Assembly (NCBI RefSeq): GCF_020618475.1
Contig: NZ_CP085339.1
Location: 62,001 to 126,000 of the forward strand
Direction of reading: 5' to 3'
Origin: Haladaptatus halobius
GTDB lineage: Archaea > Halobacteriota > Halobacteria > Halobacteriales > Haladaptataceae
DNA: 64,000 nucleotides
The notes under the pieces were generated by a model. That model was not told where the DNA came from. It worked only from the letters and a program-made list of their open reading frames with translations, and ran no database searches. Below, one piece after another: positions 61,189 to 64,000 of this stretch. Made by a program: the position numbers and the translations under genes. How positions within the stretch are numbered: position 1 is the first letter of the stretch; each line of letters begins with the position of its first letter.

Positions 61189-62778
61189 ATGGCGACTAAT
61201 GATTCCTTCGAACTTGGCCGGATGAGCAACCTCAAAATCATTTTGAGGAACATTGGGGCACTACAGCTCATCCAATCAGGATTGATGTTTGCTAGCATTA
61301 TCGTAACTCTCATTTTTGGAGAATTTTATCAAGCAGGTATCTTCTTTCTTTCTGGTCTTCTCACAGGCACATTTGGTGGAATTCTCTATTGGGTATTCAG
61401 CGATGCACCTGACCCCAAAGTGAAACACGCAATGATTATCGCAGGTCTAGGATGGTTCATCACTGCTGCTTTTGGTTCGCTTCCATTCTTCCTTACAGCG
61501 TATTTAACTCCAACAGGAGTAATTGAATCGTATCTCCCTACTGGTGCGACATACTCTTCAAGTGTCTACAACTTCCTGAACCCACTACACGCACTCTTTG
61601 AGGGGATGAGTGGGTGGACCACAACGGGGCTGACAATGGCCGTACACGAACCGTCACTCCCTCGAGGCCTCCTCTGGTGGCGAACGCTCATGCAATGGAT
61701 CGGTGGAATGGGAGTCATACTGCTCACTGTCGTTGTGATTCGCCAAGCTACAGGAATGAGTGGGTATTTGCTTTTCCAGAGTGAAGCGCGAGAGCGGAAA
61801 CTTCGCCCAAGCGTTCTCGGAACTCTTCGTGAACTCTGGACGCTCTATCTAGGAGTTACGATTTTTGCGGCGATTTATCTCACAGTGGTACTCGCAATCT
61901 TCGAACCTGACTATACTATTTCCCGAGCGATATGGGGGGGAGTAACTCATGCAATGACTGCAATTTCGACGGGCGGGTTCAGCATCCTCGACAACAGTAT
62001 TGCAACATATCAATCGTATATTATTGAGGTATTGTATCTTCCTATAATGATACTCGGTGGTATCGCTTATCCAGTCTACTATGCGGTTATACGCGAGAAG
62101 GACACTTCAGAACTTCTGCAGAGCCCTCAAACTCGATGGCTCATCATACTCATCGTATTCGGAGTCCCCGTGTTAACCCTCTTGTCAGTCTTACAATACT
62201 CAACGTCGATAGCGTTCCGTCAATCACTCTTCCAGTACATTAGTGGCATCACAACCACGGGTTTCCAAAGCGCTCCTATTGGTGATTGGCCAGCTGCTGC
62301 GATAGTTTTTATCGTCGCAGGAGCGATGGTTATCGGTGGTTCCGCTGGTGGGACAGTAGGTGGAATCAAAATTATCCGTGCCTATATCATCGGCAAAGGA
62401 TTCACATGGAAGATTCAGAATGTATTTTTCACAGAACATGAAATTCCCGAGCTTAATCTTGGTCGAGAGCGACTCTCGCGCGAAGAGATGAATCGTGAAA
62501 CTACCGAAGCGACCCTTCTCGTGCTATTCTATATTGTTACCCTCATAATTAGCCTTATCGTCTTGACCAGTGTTGTTGGAGATAAATATACGCTCGCTGA
62601 CACACTCTTCGAAGTCGCCTCTGCACAGAGTACCGTTGGACTTTCTTCAGGTATTACTGATCCGACGATGCCTGTCGCTGCAGAGATCGTTCTTATTTTC
62701 CAGATGTGGATTGGTCGTCTGGAAATTATTCCTGTTCTCGTGTTCTTCCGTGCACTATTTTTAGGATTTAGCCGGTGA
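61189..62778 (+). CDS. trkH: TrkH-type potassium uptake membrane protein (second)
   Basis: A 529-residue K+ translocating subunit. Filter loops are GMSGWTTTGLTMAV, ISTGGFSILDN, GITTTGFQSAP and SAQSTVGLSSGIT. The longer periplasmic loop after helix two (PTGVIESYLPTGATYSS) differs from the first TrkH. Codon use is more AT-rich than at 45-51 kb, which suggests a separate origin. The TrkA gene at 62939, convergent with it, is the likely partner. Confidence 0.92.
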   Translation: MATNDSFELGRMSNLKIILRNIGALQLIQSGLMFASIIVTLIFGEFYQAGIFFLSGLLTGTFGGILYWVFSDAPDPKVKHAMIIAGLGWFITAAFGSLPFFLTAYLTPTGVIESYLPTGATYSSSVYNFLNPLHALFEGMSGWTTTGLTMAVHEPSLPRGLLWWRTLMQWIGGMGVILLTVVVIRQATGMSGYLLFQSEARERKLRPSVLGTLRELWTLYLGVTIFAAIYLTVVLAIFEPDYTISRAIWGGVTHAMTAISTGGFSILDNSIATYQSYIIEVLYLPIMILGGIAYPVYYAVIREKDTSELLQSPQTRWLIILIVFGVPVLTLLSVLQYSTSIAFRQSLFQYISGITTTGFQSAPIGDWPAAAIVFIVAGAMVIGGSAGGTVGGIKIIRAYIIGKGFTWKIQNVFFTEHEIPELNLGRERLSREEMNRETTEATLLVLFYIVTLIISLIVLTSVVGDKYTLADTLFEVASAQSTVGLSSGITDPTMPVAAEIVLIFQMWIGRLEIIPVLVFFRALFLGFSR

Positions 62779-62938
62779 TTTGTTCACAAACTAACGCCAA
62801 TGTACGGTGGAAATTGTTTATAATAACACTTGACATTGGGAGAGACAGAAGACAGAGGTATTAAAGAAAACTGTGGCCACAAATAATAGTCGTCACGGCA
62901 GACAAGACTCAATTAAGTAGCATTGCTGGTGAAGTTTG

Positions 62939-63613
62939 CTAGACTTCGTTCTCATCCTCAAAAATCCTCATAATGTCAGATGTTGTGCCACTTTGGGAGT
63001 ATATAGTAGCGATATCGTCAGTTTTGAACGTGGTATCCTCCTGAGCGGAGATAGTCTTTCCATTTCTCTCGATAGCAATGATAAAAGAATCGGCAGGAAT
63101 GAGCCCTTCTTTTTGGGCTGAACGGATTGATTCACCGTTTATTAGCGCATTTTCTTCTACAGAAACCTCGAATATTTCTGCATCACCTTCTAACTGAAGA
63201 AAATCTTCTACGGCAGGATTTTGGATCGAATTGACTAGTCGCTTGGCAATCACCTGTTGTGGGTTCTCCATAACCGTTACACCGATTTCCTCAAAGAAAT
63301 CCATGTGCTTTGGATCATGAACAACGCTAACTAAAGTGGGAATTTCGAATCGATTAGCAAGCATCATTACCATCAGATTCGTCGCATCCTCTTCCGTTGT
63401 ACTGATGATCGCGTCGGCTTCTGTCGGGGTTGCTTCTACAAATACGTCATGGCTAGTAGCGTCGGCATTGATGACAGTCACGTCATAGTTTGACTTAGCC
63501 CATTCAGCACGCACTCGATCTTTTTCGATCACCACGACCTCATGATTCTGTCTCGTAGCTACGTCAAGCACACGAGAACCGATATCGCCAGCACCAACGC
63601 TGATCAAATACAT
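62939..63613 (-). CDS. trkA: TrkA-type potassium channel regulator (second)
   Basis: A 224-residue RCK protein, with MYLISVGAGDIGSRVLDVAT (GxGxxG), VVVIEKD, and a C-terminal RCK_C domain (EIFEVSVEENALINGESIRS, GLIPADSFIIAIERNGKTIS). About half identical by eye to the TrkA at 55817. It is convergent with the second trkH, so the two are transcribed from separate promoters. Confidence 0.92.
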   Translation of the reverse strand: MYLISVGAGDIGSRVLDVATRQNHEVVVIEKDRVRAEWAKSNYDVTVINADATSHDVFVEATPTEADAIISTTEEDATNLMVMMLANRFEIPTLVSVVHDPKHMDFFEEIGVTVMENPQQVIAKRLVNSIQNPAVEDFLQLEGDAEIFEVSVEENALINGESIRSAQKEGLIPADSFIIAIERNGKTISAQEDTTFKTDDIATIYSQSGTTSDIMRIFEDENEV

Positions 63614-63777
63614 AATGGATCTTTAGCCGACACACTGCAAGAGTATTACGCATCTGGCCCACTCGTTGGTGACTCATCACGATAGAATTCCTATCTAATC
63701 TTTTTACCCGAAGAATGCTAATGGAGCCGAATAACTCCCCAGGGATGATTATAGATTTCACACGTGCAAGAATTTGA

Positions 63778-63939
63778 TTACACTATCGTAATCTCCTCCA
63801 TGATGCCCTCATCTTCAGTAGACGTGATCGCTAACGCCGACGTGAGAATGTCGAACTCCCCGTCAACGTCTTCCGTCACTGCATCTGTGTCCGCTTGGTC
63901 GTTTCTATCATTCTTGTCCGCTGTGTGGATCTGCGCCAT
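63778..63939 (-). CDS. Small acidic hypothetical protein
   Basis: 53 codons from ATG 63939: MAQIHTADKNDRNDQADTDA then acidic residues and FDILTSALAITSTEDEG. Very acidic, without membrane segment. It starts 20 bases after the stop of the partial gene at the right edge, so the two are probably in one operon. Not recognised. Confidence 0.4.
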   Translation of the reverse strand: MAQIHTADKNDRNDQADTDAVTEDVDGEFDILTSALAITSTEDEGIMEEITIV

Positions 63940-63959
63940 CTGTTCCGAGAAGAATACTT

Positions 63960-64000
63960 CTACTCATCTTCGTCGGCCAGAGGATGTTTTTGCCGCCGTT
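63960..64000 (-). CDS. 3' end of a gene running off the right edge
   Basis: The last codons read RRQKHPLADEDE and TAG at 63960-63962, a typical acidic haloarchaeal C-terminus. Too short to assign. Confidence 0.4.
   Translation of the reverse strand, partial: RRQKHPLADEDE

Noticed and set aside
1-64000. CRISPR arrays, rRNA and tRNA genes
   Set aside because: No regularly spaced repeats and no tRNA-like T-arm/acceptor pattern were seen by eye; a tRNAscan or CRISPR search was not possible.

Overview
The window is haloarchaeal. The predicted proteins are strongly acidic, secreted proteins carry Tat signals (one with a lipobox), the riboflavin kinase is of the archaeal CTP-dependent type, there are bat-type and FilR1-type HTH regulators, and several TATA boxes sit about 25-35 nt before start codons, as in leaderless transcripts. 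Uneven base composition, a decayed ISH-type transposase and many gene fragments suggest a dynamic or accessory replicon region. The genus cannot be fixed from this sequence.

Region 1 (1-19.6 kb) is a catabolic island. After the tail of a flavin reductase-like gene come a branched-chain amino acid (Liv) type ABC importer split over both strands (livH-livM forward; binding protein, livF and livG reverse), a LarA-like gene broken by an in-frame TGA, two iron-dependent alcohol dehydrogenases, a methylmalonate-semialdehyde dehydrogenase-like ALDH, a luciferase-like monooxygenase, a VOC protein, an HSL-type esterase, riboflavin genes ribK and ribB around a HIT protein, a TatD-like hydrolase, a fumarylacetoacetate hydrolase-family gene with two frameshifts, and an IclR regulator. 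The likely theme is uptake and flavin-dependent oxidation of a small carboxylate or amide; the substrate is unknown.

Region 2 (19.6-38.7 kb) is a patchwork: an AT-rich stretch with a decayed transposase, a secreted bactofilin-like acidic protein, two tandem UspA proteins, a VIT1/CCC1-DUF211 pair, an NCX-type exchanger, a FilR1-type regulator, GerW, a MOT1-type molybdate/sulfate transporter, a sulfur module (MFS, rhodanese-MBL, rhodanese, bat-type regulator) whose promoters share a palindrome over the TATA box, and two crcB genes preceded by a clear fluoride riboswitch. Fragments of arsC, a bat-type regulator and an HPP gene lie between them.

Region 3 (38.7-64 kb) is an ion and stress island: four APC permeases fused to UspA domains, an HPP-UspA fusion, single and tandem UspA proteins, an Lrp/AsnC regulator fused to an RCK_C domain, two TrkH and two TrkA proteins, a DHH/DHHA1 protein whose DHH triad is degenerate, and small membrane proteins paired with the permeases. 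Decayed partial copies of the same genes lie among the intact ones, so the island has grown by duplication and is losing copies. A plausible but untested reading is a potassium/osmotic homeostasis locus gated by nucleotides through UspA and RCK_C domains.
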